From Galbula dea (lineage: Eukaryota > Chordata > Aves > Piciformes > Galbulidae): a stretch of 64,000 nucleotides of DNA. A program made the translations under genes and the position numbers. The stretch is from contig VWZX01005643.1 in assembly GCA_013399015.1 (NCBI GenBank), positions 167,711-231,710 on the forward strand. The letters run 5' to 3'. How positions within the stretch are numbered: the first letter of the stretch is position 1; every line of letters starts with the position of its first letter. The notes below the pieces were generated by a model. It ran no database searches. It was not told the DNA's origin and saw only the letters and a list, made by a program, of their open reading frames with translations. Positions 63,099 through 64,000 of the stretch are shown here, in pieces.

Positions 63099-63168
63099 CA
63101 CAAATGGAATTTATTCTTGCTGTAGGTCTGAAGGTATCCACAAAATCTGATACTAAATTACCTAGTAA
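63099..63168 (-). CDS. MED23: MED23 exon (visible exon 1 of 22)
   Basis: This is the most upstream exon in the window and encodes fragment residues 1-23 plus one base. It reads LLGNLVSDFVDTFRPTARIN followed by SIC. The acceptor is CCCAG before a TTA codon and the donor is TGTG|GTAAGA. The split glycine codon (G|GT) is completed by the next exon. It lies in no long open frame and was found by homology. Exons for the preceding ~200 residues were not seen between here and the right edge. Confidence 0.93.
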
Positions 63169-64000
63169 CTGGGTGAGAAGAGGAGAAAAAAAATAGTTTA
63201 AATTCTAGATACTGACATGGAATATTTAACACTTTAAAATAGCTTATACACTTGAATAGAACATACAGGAATCTACTAAAACAACTAGCTTCCTACACAC
63301 TTCAGCAAGTTGGACAAAGCATCTAGAACCTAAAAGGACAGGGAGAATATGATCTTATAAAGAAGGGGCCAGAAGCACCTTTCTTGGTTTGCTCTGGAAT
63401 AGAGTTTATATAATAACTGCTTCTCCTATACATACTACATGATTTCAGTGCACACCATTCAGTAACAGATGATTTAAGACAAGCTTTAGGATTTCTATTC
63501 ATAACAAGTCTCTGCTTGCCTCTGAGTAACACTTCTACCAAGACAAAGGGCCTAGATTAGTATACTCTGGATTAAATCTCAGCTCAAAAGAAATCTGTAA
63601 CAGTTTTGCCATTAATTCAAGGGAGTTTGGATTTAATCCTTTTCCTGACACCTAGTTATTCTAACAGAACACAAAATAAAAAAACTGTATCAATATTACA
63701 CTCCTTTTTGAAACAATGACCATTGTCATTGCCCCAGAGCCTCAACTACTGTTGCAGAACTGATTTTAAACAAGAAGAAAACACTGGTCAGCTACTAAAA
63801 GTGATTTTTGCAGCCACAGGGAAAGCACAAACTGCTAAGTAAGAATGACTTGCATTTCCTGATGTATTCAGCAAAACCCACTCAGTGCTTCAAGAGTTTC
63901 AAACATCAGGCCATAGCTCAAAACTATGGCATCAATTCCATGCAAGAACACAGGGAGCTGCTGCTGCAATCACATCAAGCCTGGATCTTAATTGACATGC
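63169..64000 (-). other. MED23: MED23 intron sequence to the right edge
   Basis: I searched the minus strand here for the MED23 segment that precedes LLGNLVSDF and did not find it. The stretch is therefore read as intron continuing out of the window. No repeats were recognised. Confidence 0.75.

Larger units (their letters stand above)
33461..64000 (-). other. MED23: MED23 locus (Mediator subunit 23), 5' part missing
   Basis: MED23 (also called SUR2, CRSP130 or DRIP130) is a large helical-repeat subunit of the Mediator tail. It links DNA-bound activators such as phosphorylated ELK1 to RNA polymerase II in the nucleus. I identified it from remembered vertebrate MED23 protein, to which nearly every visible exon matches closely. 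The 22 exons are in the expected order on the minus strand and sum to 3516 nt, that is 1171 codons plus stop, and every exon junction restores the reading frame. The family length is about 1370 residues, so about 200 N-terminal residues lie beyond position 64000. Introns run from 171 bp to 7.1 kb. The lack of any frameshift or internal stop indicates a functional gene. The single-residue differences and the slightly longer C-terminus are typical of a bird orthologue. Confidence 0.97.

Overview
The window is nuclear DNA from a vertebrate, almost certainly a bird. The evidence is a split gene with 22 recognisable exons, at least thirteen copies of CR1 (the dominant avian non-LTR retrotransposon), and one LTR resembling avian ERVL-type solo LTRs. 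The base composition is AT-rich and CpG-poor, as in ordinary avian intergenic and intronic sequence. There is no sign of bacterial genes, operons or CRISPR.

Right half (about 33.4-64.0 kb): the minus strand carries most of MED23, a large Mediator-complex subunit. I placed 22 consecutive coding exons from 63168 (most upstream visible) to the stop codon at 33461. They join without a phase break into 1171 codons. Roughly the first 200 residues, the start codon and the promoter lie beyond the right edge. Twenty introns have GT-AG ends. One (37776-39126) has AT-AC ends with textbook U12 (minor spliceosome) signals. The 3' UTR should lie just left of 33461 and may end near 32550.

Left half (1-33 kb): I recognise no host gene. 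It holds CR1 fragments on both strands, an old CR1 reverse-transcriptase remnant (8.7-9.1 kb), the LTR (about 23.16-23.80 kb), simple-sequence tracts and long unassigned stretches. In mammals the arginase gene ARG1 lies beside the 3' end of MED23. I noticed no arginase exons here, which fits my understanding that birds lack ARG1, though this was only a visual scan.

The most unusual non-genic structure is an 18-bp GC-rich minisatellite at about 30.43-30.76 kb. Its monomers fall into four types that repeat in order, giving a 72-bp higher-order unit in four copies. Seven monomers carry an exact TGAGTCA (AP-1-type) heptamer. It sits among three same-strand CR1 copies. Other points of interest are G-quadruplex-like tracts in MED23 introns and several long open frames with no recognised homology.
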